Assembly (NCBI GenBank): GCA_018881555.1
Contig: JACAXG010000080.1
Coordinates: 3,800,076 to 3,864,075 of the forward strand
DNA length: 64,000 nucleotides
Direction: 5' to 3'
Source of the DNA: Amblyornis subalaris
Lineage: Eukaryota; Chordata; Aves; Passeriformes; Ptilonorhynchidae
Under the pieces are notes generated by a model. That model had not been told where the DNA came from. It made no database searches and was given only the letters and a program-made list of their open reading frames with translations. Shown here piece by piece: positions 1 through 11,964 of the stretch. The first letter of the stretch is position 1. Each line of letters begins with the position of its first letter. A program made the position numbers and the translations under genes.

Positions 1-793
1 AAACTGGCTCCGGGACAGAGGCACATCTGGGCAGAGCTGGATGTGCTGGCTGGACGAAGTGCAGCAGGACTCTCATGCTGCTTCCAACACACCTGAGCCC
101 CTGGCTCCACCATACAGCTGCCCCACTGCTCTCTGCAACCCAACATGGGGGAAAAAAACTCCCGGCCCACATGCCAGGGTGCTCAGCTGCCCAGAAAGGT
201 GGTGGGTTTGGGGTTTTTAAGCAAATGGCAAAAAAAGCACTGTTTCTGCCAAGTGACAGCTGCACCGATGGCACCAGGGACACCGGGGCCGAGTGTCCCG
301 AGGAGCCGCTCCAGCGCGGGTGATGCTGCTGGAGCAGCACAGGACACCTTCCAGAGGGGAGCACCGAGGGCACCAGTGGTGCACAGCCGGGGCTCAGGCG
401 CGCCCCCGCGCACGGCCACGGCCGCGCTGCACCCAAGCGCGCTCCCGACCTTCCCCATGCGTCCCTCTCCCCTCGAGCCCCTCTTCCTCGCCAACCCTCT
501 CCCCAGCGCGCCCCTCTCCCCACGCCCACTTCTCACCCGCCCCGCCCTTTGAGACCCTCTCCCCATTCGCCTCCGCCCCTCTCCTCTCCCGCCCCCTCCC
601 GGCGTCTGCCCATCTCTCCCCGCCCGCCCCTGTCCCCACTTGCCCCTGCCCCGCCCGCCTCCCCTGCTGTCTGTCTCCCCTGCTGCTCCCCTCCCCTCGT
701 CCCTCTCTCCTCGTCCCCCTCCCCTCTCCCTCCCTCGCGCGCTCCCGGTGACGCGCACGCCGTGGCCGCGCCTGCGCGGAGCGCAGCGGCGTC
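1..793 (+). promoter_or_regulatory. FUNDC2: FUNDC2 upstream region and CpG-rich promoter
   Basis: No coding exon is recognisable here. Positions 1-400 are ordinary sequence of moderate GC. From about 400 it becomes strongly GC- and CpG-rich, and from about 440 to 745 the plus strand is almost pure C and T. An NRF1-like element (GCGCCTGCGCGG) lies at about 767-778, just before the FUNDC2 ATG at 794. The CpG-rich stretch continues to about 1030, as expected for a CpG-island promoter. The transcription start itself cannot be placed from sequence alone. Confidence 0.6.
440..745 (+). repeat. C/T-rich (polypyrimidine) low-complexity tract
   Basis: About 300 bases are nearly all C and T on the plus strand, in irregular runs such as CCCCTCTCCC. 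The complement is a G/A tract with many G-runs, capable in principle of triplex or G-quadruplex formation. It lies immediately upstream of the FUNDC2 start. The long open frames seen here on both strands have the Pro/Ser/Arg and Gly/Arg composition of low-complexity DNA and are not genes. Confidence 0.8.
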
Positions 794-3700
794 ATGGCGG
801 TGCCGGGCGGAGGTGGGCCGGGCCGGGCCGGGCCGGGCTGGCCGGGGATGGCTCGGGGCGCGGGTCCTCCCACCCCTCTCCCCCTGGCAGCGGGTCCCCG
901 GCTCCCCCAGCTCGGCCTCCCCCGCGCAGAGCGCGGCCCGTGCCTTGCGCCGTGTCCTTCCCTTTGGGACCGCGCGGCGGCCGCTGCCGGGGCCTGACCC
1001 CGCTTGAGGGCCCGAGGGGGCTGCTCCCGGCACAGATCCCCGGCTCCGGCCGCTCTGTGAGGGGCGTCACCGAGCGGGTGAGGGGCCCCGGGCATGGGGG
1101 CCCGGGGGCCTTGGGAGGGGGCCTTGGGACCTGGGAGTTCCCAAAGACCGGGGGAGTGACAGGCCCCTGAGCTGTGTGGCTGGGCAGGGTTCCTGTGCCC
1201 CTGGGGAGGCACCGGGCAGCTGCAGGGGGCTGTGGTACGGGAGTCCCAGCACTGAGCCTCTCCAGGTGCCTGCAGGTGCGAAGGACGACACATTCAACGT
1301 GCTGGACCTGGCGGAGTACACCAAGAACCAGCCCTGGTGGCGCAAGATCTTCGCCCCTAACTCGGGGTCGAGCGCTGAGAAATACAATGTGGCCACGCAG
1401 CTGGTGATCGGAGGGGTCACGGGATGGTAAGATGTGCCGGGGGTGCCCTTGCTGCTTATGGCACGCACTGGCTGGGTGTTTGGGGTCACACTGACAGGTG
1501 CAGATTGGTCATGTGGCAGTCATTCAGAGAAGGCAGGTGCTCAGCCCGCTGTTCCCTGGCATGGTCTGCTGAGCTGTGGGAGGTCTTAAATCCTGTGTCT
1601 AACTTGAAGCCGAAGAACTGAGACTGTCCCCAAGGGAAGAAAATTACACCAGTCTTTAATTATTTTTAACTTCTGGCATAAAGTGATGCTGTTGAATTAG
1701 GACAGGCAAATATGAACCCCTTGAAACAAGGATGCCTTCTTCACTGGAGGTGGATGTGCTTCAGGCATCTGCATTAAAAACCTCCTGTGGTCGCAGTTCC
1801 TGGGATTTCCTGTCACTTGTAGCTGGGACTCAGTGGGGCTCTATTTGCAACTTCATTCCCACAGCATTGTTTGAGTTGAAAGCATTGTGTTTTCACTGCT
1901 TTGCTTCTTGCCTGGCATCATCTTCACCTGGCACCAGGGTAACAACAGTGTATGACAGATCTTTGTCTTTGATAGAAGCGTGAGGTGACCACCTCTCTCT
2001 TGTATCTTCACTAAGTGTGTTCAGAAATGGTAAAGGCAGGTTGCTGTGTTGTTTGCAATGTTCATAAGGAAACTGTGTTCCAAGTAAAGTCTCATTTGGG
2101 TGATTTAAAGCACCAGCCCTTTGCTGCATGACTGAGTATTGGGGTGATGCTGGCTTCAGTTCTGGTGGCTGCAGTAATGTCTTTCATGTTGAGAGCCTGT
2201 AACCCATTTTGGAGACCAGTATAGCCNTAGACCACTGCTGTCTGCTTATTTCAGCATTTTTCTCTTCTGAGAAATGAAAAGGTAAAGTAAGCACTTGTTG
2301 ACTGCTTGCTTTACAATGAAGTAAGAGAGAAGCTTGTCTTGTGATTTGCTCCCCATGCTCTATCATGGAGCAGCACATGTGCTCCATAATTTCCCTTCAG
2401 AGATGACACCAGTTAAAAAACCTCAAAANTTAAAATCACTTGTTGATTTTGTTGAAACCACAGATTTCTGGTTACTCTTTTGGGAGAAGGGTGATGTTCA
2501 AGAGATAAGAATCAAACTGCAAAAGGCAGAAATGTGACAGCACGAAGTAAAAAGCTATGAAGCATCAATTTTGACTGGGTGCAAATCCTTCACTCTGGTT
2601 GCACATGGGTTTCTTCTGCTGTTCNTCAGGCTGTCTCCAGTCTTGGATAACTCCTGCCAAGCAGCCTTGCCTGTGGGAAGCATGATGAGGAGTGTGTGTT
2701 TGATGTCTCATTCTCCTGACTGGATCCTGGTTGATTTGTAGGTGTACTGGATTCATCTTCCAGAAAGTTGGAAAGCTGGCGGCAACAGCAGTGGGAGGTG
2801 GCTTTTTCCTACTTCAGGTGTGTATGAACAGCAGTCCAGGCTTTCCGAGAACTGTGCTGGTGGGGACAAAGGTCTCTCTAGGAATCACTGCCTGTTGGGA
2901 CATGTGGGGTCAGTTGCCTGCTCTGACAGGGGCTTTGTGTGGCTGTGGATGTCAAAGGTNTGTGTCCTNCTGGGCACATGCATGCAACAGCAGNGCAGGA
3001 TCAGTGTGCATAAACTCCAGGACTGCCAAAAGGTGCAGATCCACCTGCTCCCAAAGGCACAGGAGAGCTGTTACTGCAGGGGCACCTGAGTACAGCCTTC
3101 AGCTGCAGTGAACCATGATGCTGCTGCAGGACTGGCTAACGCACTGAGTCCTGTGCCTGTGGACANGGTGTCCCTGGAGAAACAGCCCTGCATGTCAAGA
3201 AGGATTTATCCGTATATCTGATATGCTTCCTGCCAACCTGCCTACTTGAGGAGTCCGGCCAGCACAGATGGGACTCTCTGTAAAGCACTGTGGAAGAGGA
3301 GGGAAAACAGAGATTCCTCTCCATCCTCTACCACTCCTCTTGGTTTCCAAGAACCCTGGCACTGGGGGAGGCTGTTCAGATGTGGACATCTAGCTNGTGC
3401 ATCCTGCAGCAGGCAGAGCAGCTCTCAGGCCTTCTTCAGCACTCACCTGTTTGCTCCTCGGGCAGACAGGTCTCTTGTGTGACTCATTCTCCCTTGTTCT
3501 CCTGGTTCTGCTTGTTCTGCTGAAAGTGAAAAGCTTGCTCTGAGCAGAGGGAGTTCCACAGCTGAATNATCCTGAGCAGATAAAATAGTTTGAGAGGAAC
3601 GGGCTATTAATAGCTGTGTCCACCCACAGCAGCAGGAGAACTGCAGGGAGTCCCAACAATATCCATGGCAGTTGTGAGGGGGGAGGTGATTAGAGAAGAG

Positions 3701-4558
3701 AGGCTGAAGCAGGCTNAGCTTCAGTGTGTGCCCAGCTGTTGGGTGATTACTGTGGGACACAGATGTTGCAGAACAGTAAACAGAGCTCCAGGGGTGGTCT
3801 TCTGTCCAATTTTTAAGCCAGTGTGTGAGAGGTGGCTGTGGTCAGGGAAGGTGTGTGGGCAAGGGGGTCTGTTCAGCCATGGTCATGCAGGACTTTATTC
3901 CAGGAACTTTTTTTCTAATCNTCAAAACTATAGGTTGCAAACCACACGGGATACATCAAAGTGGACTGGAATCTAGTACAACGGGACATGAACAAAGCCA
4001 AGCAGCAGCTGAAATTTCACAGCAGTGGTAATAAAATGCCTCCAGAAGTGAAAAGCAGAGTGGATGAGGTGAGACAGCTCTCCTAGGGCATGTGCTGGAG
4101 GGACAGCAGAAAACAGGATTGGCTCCTGAGCTGTTANGGATCTTCTGTTGTGCAAATACAAGGAGGGAATGCTTGCATGACAGCAAAACTGGAGAGATGG
4201 CAAACGCTGTGGATGTTGTCTGCCTAGACTTTAGTAAGACACCATTTTGCAGAGCATTCTCCTGGAGAAACTGGCTGCTTGTGGCTGAGCAGGGTGAAAA
4301 ACTGGCTGCAGTTAGGGAGGGGAGGTCATTCGGTAGGAAGCTTTTCCAAATCCAAGCAGTGGCATCTCTCTAAGCATCACTTGCCTCGAAGAAAACAGCC
4401 TGAGGGATTTTTTCTTAGCAGGAGGGTAATGGGTGACCTGATGTGGTTGAACACTGTTGTCTCTTCTCTGCCCTCCACAGGTGATCATATTTCTGAAGAA
4501 GAATGTTATCCTGACTGGAGGGTTTGCCGGAGGATTCCTGCTTGGAATGGCATCCTAG
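794..4558 (+). CDS. FUNDC2: FUN14 domain-containing protein 2, mitochondrial outer membrane
   Basis: Five coding exons at 794-812, 1276-1426, 2742-2817, 3934-4068 and 4481-4558 join in frame to 152 aa, with GT-AG introns throughout. The ATG at 794 gives MAVPGGG with the codon split across intron 1. The product has an acidic N-terminus ([12 protein letters not shown], about residues 10-21) and a WWRKIF motif. It then carries the FUN14 domain, with hydrophobic segments around [27 protein letters not shown] and the C-terminal [13 protein letters not shown]. The family lies in the mitochondrial outer membrane; FUNDC1 is a hypoxia mitophagy receptor and FUNDC2 binds PIP3 and supports cell survival. 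The [17 protein letters not shown] and [10 protein letters not shown] stretches fit FUNDC2 better than FUNDC1. Its position next to CMC4/MTCP1 and BRCC3, as at human Xq28, agrees. The first exon is the least certain part. Confidence 0.95.
4135..4345 (+). mobile_element. CR1 LINE fragment, reverse-transcriptase region
   Basis: A piece of a CR1 non-LTR retrotransposon ORF2 lies in the last FUNDC2 intron. The plus-strand translation around 4197-4240 reads [13 protein letters not shown], the conserved (Y/C)LDFSKAFD block of CR1 reverse transcriptase. The DNA that follows (CTCCTGGAGAAACTGGCTGC, then AAAAACTGGCTG) matches the next CR1 segment. It is truncated and frameshifted, so it is inactive. 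Ends are approximate. Confidence 0.75.
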
Positions 4559-6500
4559 AAGGCTGCACTTTTCCTCTCATGCCCAACCTCCCCTCCCTTC
4601 CTCTACTGCTGTTATCTCTCACTTAGAAGTCAAAGGATGTTGCCAACAGACTCAGTCCCATCTGCTCAAAGGTTCCAGCCCCTATTTCTTATAATGCTGC
4701 TTCCGATTTCCAGCTTTTTCCTCTGGGCTGTCAGTGTGCTGGGATCCGTCTGAAAGCTTACAAGTCCCAGTGTATCATTATGATTCCCCACCAAATATGC
4801 CCAGTCCCAAATTTTCTGATGAGTTGCAATTTCATAAATATGTAGTGGCAGAGAAACTTCTTAAATGTGCTTCTTCCAGGCACTCAGGACCGTTACATCT
4901 ACCTTTGTCTGCCAGTATATGTCTACAACAGCTGTCAGCTCTTCACCACTATTTAGCTTTCAGTATTCCTGCCCTGGTACCTGGAAAACCTNTGCTTCCC
5001 TCTGCACAGAGGTGGTCTGTGCAATCCAAAATGTGGTTGACTGTCCTGGGGTGGATGCAGAAGTGTCAAAGGACAGCCTGAGCTGTGTCCAGGACAGGTG
5101 AATATGGATTTTCCTGCCCCCTGCTGCCGTTGCACTGCACGTAGATGGCCATTTGGCTTTCTCTCTGCCGTTATTCTTTCCCATACTGGAATTGCAGCAC
5201 TGGCACTGTTGATGGAAACTGAGCACTGAGGGTGACTCTCCAGGCCCTTTCCTCATCATGTGTTCTGAAAGACACCAAGTTCTGTGTAGTAGAGCCTCCT
5301 GACTGCTCAGCCTTTGAGGCTCTCCTGCTTCCAGCAGGCCTGACCTGGCTGTGTCAGGCAGGCTGGCACAGATGGGGGCATTTCAGCCGTGCCACTTACT
5401 GTAAATCACCCTGGGCCTCTGACTGGGGTGTCCACGTCTACCACGACCTTCTCTGGTCACTTCGGCACTGGTGATGCTCTTCGAGCTGTAACCATATGGG
5501 ACAGGATTGTAGACAGGAAATGCATCCCTGCTTAGGGTACATTGTACTGGTCCAGGGTGCCTGTTGCCAGCTCCACTGAAGTAGGGGGATGATGTGAAAT
5601 CTGGAGTGCAGTCCTTTACCTGTCTCTGCAAAGCACAAACTCTTTCTCCCTGGTCTCTGCAAGCAACTGAAATGACAATNCTGTTGTGAAGACCAGGTTG
5701 TGCTCTTGTGAGAGTGGTTCATTTGCATAATTTCTGCCTCAGTTATGTTCCTTCCTTTGTGTTTGCCATTTCCACAAGAAAAGGTGCTTGCTTAATTNCA
5801 TCAGCAGCAGCCCTTCTCCTGCAGGTGATGAGGCAGCCCAGGTGTGGGGCTCAGCTGGTTTTGGACAGTGANTCAGTGCAGTTGTGTGCAGAGCAGAACT
5901 CTAAACTACAAGAGANAGTTACAAACAAACATACCCCAGAGGTATTCTGCGAGCATAGAGACTTGCCTGACAGCGCAGTGATGTCTTCCAACAGGTATAT
6001 GTAGGAGTTCTTGCCCAGAATGTGGGGTTTTATGTGAAAGTCAGCTCATCCTTCAATGGGAAACATGGTAGGGAACGGTGACACTTGTGGGTGATTGGTT
6101 TGCAGCACCTGGCTCAGCAGCTGCACCCCATTTCCAGGGCTGTGTAATGGCTTTGTGATGGCTGGAAGTGGGGATCTTCTCTTGAGAGCTGCTGGAAGAG
6201 CTGAAATGGTAGATTCTCCCACCAGAGGGTTTGGAATGAGCACTTACAGTTGTTAATTGTATTTCAGCTCTGTTGATTGCAGTGTCAATGTAGCACCACA
6301 TTGCTTGAACTGAGGTTTTTCTCGCCTTCAGGATATGAAAAGAGGCTGCAGGTAATCAAGAGACAGAAGTTGCTGTCTTTGCTCCTGTCCTGCCATATGT
6401 GGCCANGGAGAATGAAGGAGCCCCTGGGTTCATGTGCTTTTGGCCTTTCTAAAGGCCATCCTGGACTGCAGGAATGATAGGATGCAGCAAATAGATCTTC

Positions 6501-6506
6501 AATAAA
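6501..6506 (+). terminator. FUNDC2: Candidate poly(A) signal AATAAA (FUNDC2, proximal)
   Basis: A canonical AATAAA is followed about 25-65 bases later by a GT-rich run, the usual downstream element. It is about 1.9 kb past the FUNDC2 stop. Confidence 0.4.
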
Positions 6507-7243
6507 TTGGTGTTTGGCAGTGGAGTGACAGATGGTGGTGGTGGTTTTTTGGGGTTTGGTTTGTTTTTCTGTAGGACCTGCAGATGTGAACATGCATGGA
6601 TTGATACATTAGTCTTGCACGGTATCTCTTGTTCCTGTAGGACAACAGCATTGCTGCTGTTTTGCTGGGTGGGCTGCATAGCACAACTTCTGAGGTGCAC
6701 TGATCTCCACAAAGCTTCCTCCAACGACAAAGGTCAAAGCAAATAATTAGCAGACCTTAGGGATGTTTTTCAGGCTCAAATAAGTCACTACTTCTGCCCT
6801 AGGTGGAGTGGGTCCTGCTTTAGTCCCAATTTGGTGTCTATGGAGAGAAATGGCCCCGAGAGGGAGCTAAAACGTCCCTACTGCTGCTGGAAGGGGAAGC
6901 ATGGGGAAGTGACAGATTCACGTTGAGTTTGCTGTGAATGTAGGCAGGGAATGGACAAGGACGTCAGGATGTGGCAAATCTTTCTGCTGTGCCAGTGTGG
7001 GGCTCGTGGCTGGCACTGTTTGATGCTGTGGGTCCACACTGGAAGCTTTGATGCTGAATCAGCCTCTGNGGGGATGCATTTTCATCGTTGCAGGTGCCAA
7101 GATGAGGTGTCCCTCCCCCTCCCCACTCCTGCTCCTTTTAGTCTTGTTTCAACAACTGTTACACTACGAGAAGATTTCAAACACATTAGGCTTTTAAAGT
7201 GGTTTTATATATTGTATGTAAATGCTTGTTGAAGTGATATTTT

Positions 7244-7249
7244 ATTAAA
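7244..7249 (+). terminator. FUNDC2: Candidate poly(A) signal ATTAAA (FUNDC2, distal)
   Basis: ATTAAA sits in an AT-rich context with upstream TGTA elements and a GT-rich downstream stretch beginning at about 7268. It would give a 3' UTR of about 2.7 kb. It faces the minus-strand CMC4 3' end about 0.8 kb away. Confidence 0.45.
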
Positions 7250-7386
7250 CAGTTTTGCTCTAAATGCTTCTCTGTGTGAGGTCTGTGGGCTTCCTGGGCA
7301 CCAGCCTGTTCCTGTGTCAGTCTCTGTGTTGTGTTTGACTCGGGAGCACCTACAGCCAGTCCAGCAGCAGGAGGGCAGCAGGTAGC

Positions 7387-7483
7387 ACTTGGGGACATGG
7401 GTTAGTGGTCAACTTGGCAGAGCTAGGGAAACAGTTGGACTTGATGATTTTAAAGGTCTTTTCCAGCCTAAATGATTCTATGA
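7387..7483 (+). mobile_element. CR1 LINE 3' end
   Basis: The sequence TTGGACTTGATGATTTTAAA, then GGTCTTTTCCAGCC and AATGATTCTATGA, is the diagnostic 3' terminus of avian CR1 elements, with its ATTCTATGA end. Only the last 100 or so bases are present. The element lies between the convergent FUNDC2 and CMC4 3' ends. Confidence 0.85.
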
Positions 7484-8081
7484 GGGCACCAGCGTTCCCT
7501 CATCTATGNGGGTAACCATGGGCTGCCTTAATCCGTCTCCTTGATCAACCTGGCACCACTTACTCATATTCCCAAGAAGTGGGATGCTCTTAGGGCAGGA
7601 GATGGTTCTGTTGCCAGCCTGGGTTGCCTTTGCTGAGCAAGTTCCACGCAGCTGCAAATGGGCATGGAGACACAGCTGTTTCTTTTTCATAGGTGCAAGA
7701 AAANCCTAAATATGTATTTTTTGTTATCTATTAGTGACTTTCTGTCTACTGTGCTTGCTCNGAATAGGGCAAAAAGGAAAAACGAGCTGCTTGTCAGTGT
7801 TTGAGCTGCTTCACAACATTGTCATCAATTTCCCCTACTTTTCAAGGACACTAAACCCCCTGTTTTGCCTTAAGGGTTTTTTTTGCAGGGAGGGGAGGGC
7901 AGCGAGAGGGGAAGATTAGCCCTAAATTATTCTGATGTTCAGCCCCAGTTATAAAAATATCAAGCAGCTTCTATTTAAACANGATGATCTCACATGTGGC
8001 TCTGGGCTGTGAATGGCAGCCAAGCTGCCCGGCTTGCAGCTCAATGAACAACCAAACTGACACCACAACTTGTTCCAGTCG

Positions 8082-8087
8082 TTTATT
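8082..8087 (-). terminator. CMC4: Candidate poly(A) signal for CMC4
   Basis: Read on the minus strand this is AATAAA followed, about 12-30 bases on, by a GT-rich stretch (AAGTTGTGGTGTCAG). It would give CMC4 a 3' UTR of about 1.27 kb, covering 8065-9339, where no other coding feature is visible. Confidence 0.5.
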
Positions 8088-9339
8088 TTGTACCATGGTA
8101 TTTCAGAGCAGTGAATACAGATGGTTTGCTCTTCTAGGCTTCAATACACACANCTATTGTGCCTAGACTTCAGTGGTCTGTTTAGAGAAGCTCTATTTCA
8201 TAAGTTGTACTTGCTCACAGCACAAAAGTCCTTTACGGCTAGATCTAATGACAGAGTTAGGGCCTAGTGGGTTTGGAGCCTGATATTTGGGTGCCTGGAC
8301 TCCTGCTACAGGGGGGACAGCGAGACAGGCAGCTCTGAAGGGTGGTGCAGGAACCTGTCTATGAGCTCTTCCTACAGGTCACAGGAAATTCTGCTGCATG
8401 GGCGAGAGCTTCTGGAAAGCCATCTCTCCTGGGGTCCAGACACAGCCGGCTTGTGAGTGAGTCTGGAATGCTGTGTGGAAAACAACTGCCTACAACTGCT
8501 TGTTCAGTAAGCAGCACCTAAGTCAGTTCTTGGATCTAGCCCAGGGCTCTGTGACAGGCCTTTGGGTGTCAGCAGGTTTAACTAGACTTGGATTCATAGC
8601 ATATTGCTTAAAGGTGTTCAATTAGACATAAATTTATAAATTTTGTATCAACAGTCAGATCTTTCAAATGAATATTGCTTTTTTAAAAAAATATCCTATC
8701 CCTGTAGCAATCCCTGAAATAATGTTCCTGTAACATCTTTGTCATGCAAATAGCAGCGTGTAGGCAATTTAAATATAAAATAAACAACTCTGTCCAGTGG
8801 AAAAGGGAGGCACTTAGGCAAAGTGACTTGTAGTCACTCATGATCTATGCAAGACTTAGGAACAATCATCAGACCTGATTCCCATTCTTGAGCTTGAACC
8901 ACTGGACAGGCAAATGTTGGCTGGAACTACTGCATGGTGGCAGCAATACCTTTGTTGTGTCAAGATGGGCTTGTTTCATGTGTCACGTTTAAACTCACTC
9001 TTCTGAGCTCATTTCCTGTACCTCTCGCTCCAGAAGCCAGAATAACTTGGTTCCAATTCTCCATTTCGAGAGCAAGGATGGATTAGAGTAAGGTAAGCAT
9101 CCTAAAAACATCAAGTTGACATTTCACAGGTGTGATGCAGAGGCAACATAGATGATTTCATACAGAAAATAAAGTTTGTTAACCAGGCCATCTGGTGGTA
9201 CTGTGTTATACTTTTTGGTGTGCCGAACGGTGTGTTCTAGGAGCAATCTGGTTTTTCTGAAAGTCTAAAGAAGGCTTGAAAAAACACATGAGCTCTGCAG
9301 GTGAGTCCATGCTCCAGCACCTGCTGGAGCTGCATTGTG

Positions 9340-10770
9340 TTACTGAGGTGGTGGGGCAATTCCTTCTGAAGTCACCTTAGCCTTTTCTCTCTCCCTTTCT
9401 TCTCTCTCAAACCCTGAACAACAGATGGATCTGCCCCTGGTGTACCGGGCGCAGCACTTCCGCATTTCCTGGAGCACAGCTTCACACTTGGACTCCATGT
9501 AGTTGTTTGCTGGAAAATAAGAAGGAGACACCAAGTCTGCAGAGAGGAACAGGGTTTTTTCCCTGAGGGAACACACCTGAGCTCTTTGGCTGCTTACAAG
9601 CATTCCATAATTTTCTCTGCTCTACAAATATCTCTCCTTAGTTCCAGCTATCCAAAGCTCTGGCCAAAGGCTCTCGGAGAGGAGCCCTGCAGGTATGGGA
9701 GCAGACTGAGCCTGGTTTGACTTAAGAACCACCTGTGTGTCTGCCCAGAAACACCTGCTCTGCCTTGGATGAGCTCTGCAACCACTACACAACTGCACTC
9801 ACCCCCACCACTGACTTTTAAAAGACTAAAAGAAACAACAGCAGGGTAATGTGAGACACACAGTACCCACTGAAGAGCCCAGACAGCAGCAGTGAACACC
9901 TTCTGGTTAATGAGCAAACCAGACTGTTCTGATCACTGGGCTAAGAATTCCCTGACTGGATTAGTGAGTGAGCTGTAACACAAGCACAGAGATCACCCCT
10001 GAGAAAAAGGCTGTTACTGCTTTATGCAAGCTGGCAGGGCAGGCCCTTGGAGAGGAGAGCTGATCTCTCTCTGCCATAACCTGCAGTTGATNAGTACTCC
10101 AAGGCTCTCCTAACTGTCCCTCTGCCTTTGCAGCTTTGTTTCTAGAACTCTGGCTACATACAGGCACACCCTATTTTCTGTGACTCTGCATTCCTTAGTT
10201 AAGGCTCTGTACACATCTTCTATTCCAACANACAGGGGAAAATTCCTTTGCTCTCTGTCAACTCAGCTGCTTCATCTGTGCACGTCAGGCAACTCCACAG
10301 CACAATACATGAGCAGCAGCACTCCAAACTGACAGCTTGGGCAGCAGTGACAGTTGAGTGTGCATGCAGCAAAGAGCTTCTCTGCCAACACTTAACCATT
10401 CAGATCAACACTGTACACAAACCTACATAGGAAAAACACTTGGAATAACCTCCGTGAATGTTATAAAAAGAAAATTGTCACAGATAGGACCAAAATAGGG
10501 TCAAACATAAGATTTTAAGTGCAGTAGTACAGGGAGAGAAGGTAGTCCTCCATGGGACAATGCACCAAAAATCTGACATTTTAATTTTGTTTGTTTTGCA
10601 ACCAGGCAATAGCAATGTGCTTCCTTCCTTCTCAAGGTGAAAGGACAACAGGGTTAAAAGCATTAAGTTCCACCAAAAATCAAGACACCAAAGATAAAAT
10701 GACACTTGGTACCTTGCAAGCATTTCTGTATTTCACAGGCTTGTTTCTGGCAGGGATCCTTCCGGGACAT
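9340..10770 (-). CDS. CMC4: CX9C motif-containing protein 4 (p8-MTCP1)
   Basis: Two coding exons, 10713-10770 (start) and 9340-9509 (end), join across a GT-AG intron to 75 aa. The N-terminus reads MSRKDPCQKQAC, and the second exon gives NNYMESKCEAVLQEMRKCC and then SGFEREE. Cys7/Cys17 and Cys28/Cys38 form the twin CX9C helix-loop-helix pattern; Cys12, Cys39 and later cysteines are also present. Such proteins are oxidised by MIA40 in the mitochondrial intermembrane space. The lysine- and glutamate-rich tail is somewhat longer than in human (68 aa). An acceptor (TTTTAG) just 5' of the ATG, at 10780-10781, shows that a 5' noncoding exon is spliced on; in mammals this exon is shared with MTCP1. 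CMC4 lies immediately 3' of MTCP1, as in human. Confidence 0.95.
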
Positions 10771-11654
10771 GTTCAGGAACTAAAATGATAGGAAAATGTT
10801 ACTGTAGGAACAAGGTGCTTTTCAGGGGGTGGGGGAGAAGACAATGTCTTACAGCCAAAGCTTTCAAGAGGTCCCAATTTCCCCCACTGTCACCATTCAG
10901 AAAACATCTATTGCTGCTTGCAGATGCCAACATACACAAGAACTCTCTGTGGCTAAAAGATGATAATGTGGACAATGAACATGGGAAGTTTTATGTTGCT
11001 AAGTTTAAAAGCCTTTTCCTTTTCTCTGGTCAAAATGTGTCCTTTTCCACTTGGATGTACAAAGATTCCAGCAAAGATTCAAATTAACATGACTGACTAA
11101 GTTTTAACAGTTTTCTACCTCTAGATCTTATATTAAGACACATATTTATGTGAAATCCACCTCTGTGAGCTCTACACAACCAAGGATTTGGTGTTAAGTC
11201 ATGGAACTGCAGCTGGAGAAGGCATTTAAAAAAAAATCCACCAAACAATTGTGTACCTCCCATAAAGCCATCAAGGAGGTCTTTTCTCATTTTGTTCCAG
11301 GAGAAAAGTCTCTTGGGAATCCTCTCCCTCTGTCCACGAAACCCCACAACCAGATTGGAGGACAGCTCCATCTTGTTCAAATCCATAGGAAACAGGATTT
11401 CAGACACTCAGTTTGACTTTCTGCAGCTGTGACACCTGTAATTGTGTCACTGTAAGATCAAAAGCCTGGTGGTGTGAGTAGTTGAATGGGAGACCTCTCA
11501 GGAAAGCACCACTGTCACCAAAAGTGGTGGTGGGACTGAACCCTCTGAGCCACAGCTCAGCCTCTGCTCAGAGCTGGGAGCTGCTGCCTTTCCCATTTCT
11601 GACAAGTCATCAGCCCACAGCACTTTTCAGTATCATGAGGGCATTATTTCCAGC

Positions 11655-11694
11655 ATCCTGGCCAAACTCCACTTGGGGCAATTACATTCTGCCT
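11655..11694 (+). repeat. Dispersed repeat copy A (family not identified)
   Basis: A 40-base segment (ATCCTGGCCAAACTCCACTT, then GGGGCAATTACATTC) recurs in opposite orientation at 14098-14136 with about 85 percent identity by eye. No family could be named. It lies downstream of the MTCP1 stop. Confidence 0.55.
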
Positions 11695-11833
11695 ACCTAG
11701 ANCTCCCCCTGACGTTTCACTTGGTCACAATACTCCTCTTCACTGCCTGTCCTAAACTCTTGTGTGATGTTGCTGTGTGTTGTTTAACTGCTTCCACCTC
11801 AGAGGTGGCTGCATTTCAGTGGAGAGAGAACCT

Positions 11834-11839
11834 TTTATT
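11834..11839 (-). terminator. MTCP1: Candidate poly(A) signal for MTCP1
   Basis: AATAAA on the minus strand lies about 125 bases past the MTCP1 stop. The downstream element is not strong. Use of this site would separate the MTCP1 transcript from the CMC4 exons further along. Confidence 0.3.
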
Positions 11840-11964
11840 GTACAAGACAGACAATGGCATCTTCCTAGAGCCACTGCTCCTGAAAGACAAAAATTCACAT
11901 TAAAGAAACACTGGGAGTAAACAGCGCACAGTACAAAGCAGGGGTCATGTCTGCACATACCAGA

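Larger units (their letters stand above)
4559..7265 (+). other. FUNDC2: Probable FUNDC2 3' UTR and downstream region
   Basis: No further coding exon is seen. Two plausible polyadenylation signals in FUNDC2 orientation are AATAAA at 6501-6506, followed by a GT-rich stretch at about 6530-6570, and ATTAAA at 7244-7249, preceded by TGTA motifs and followed by a GT-rich stretch. A 3' UTR of about 2-2.7 kb is inferred. Many isolated ambiguous bases lie in this stretch. Confidence 0.5.

Noticed and set aside
183..1293. Long overlapping open frames on both strands (up to 299 codons)
   Set aside because: They arise from stop-poor GC-rich and C/T-rich promoter DNA, have low-complexity Pro/Arg/Gly composition, and lack splice or homology support.
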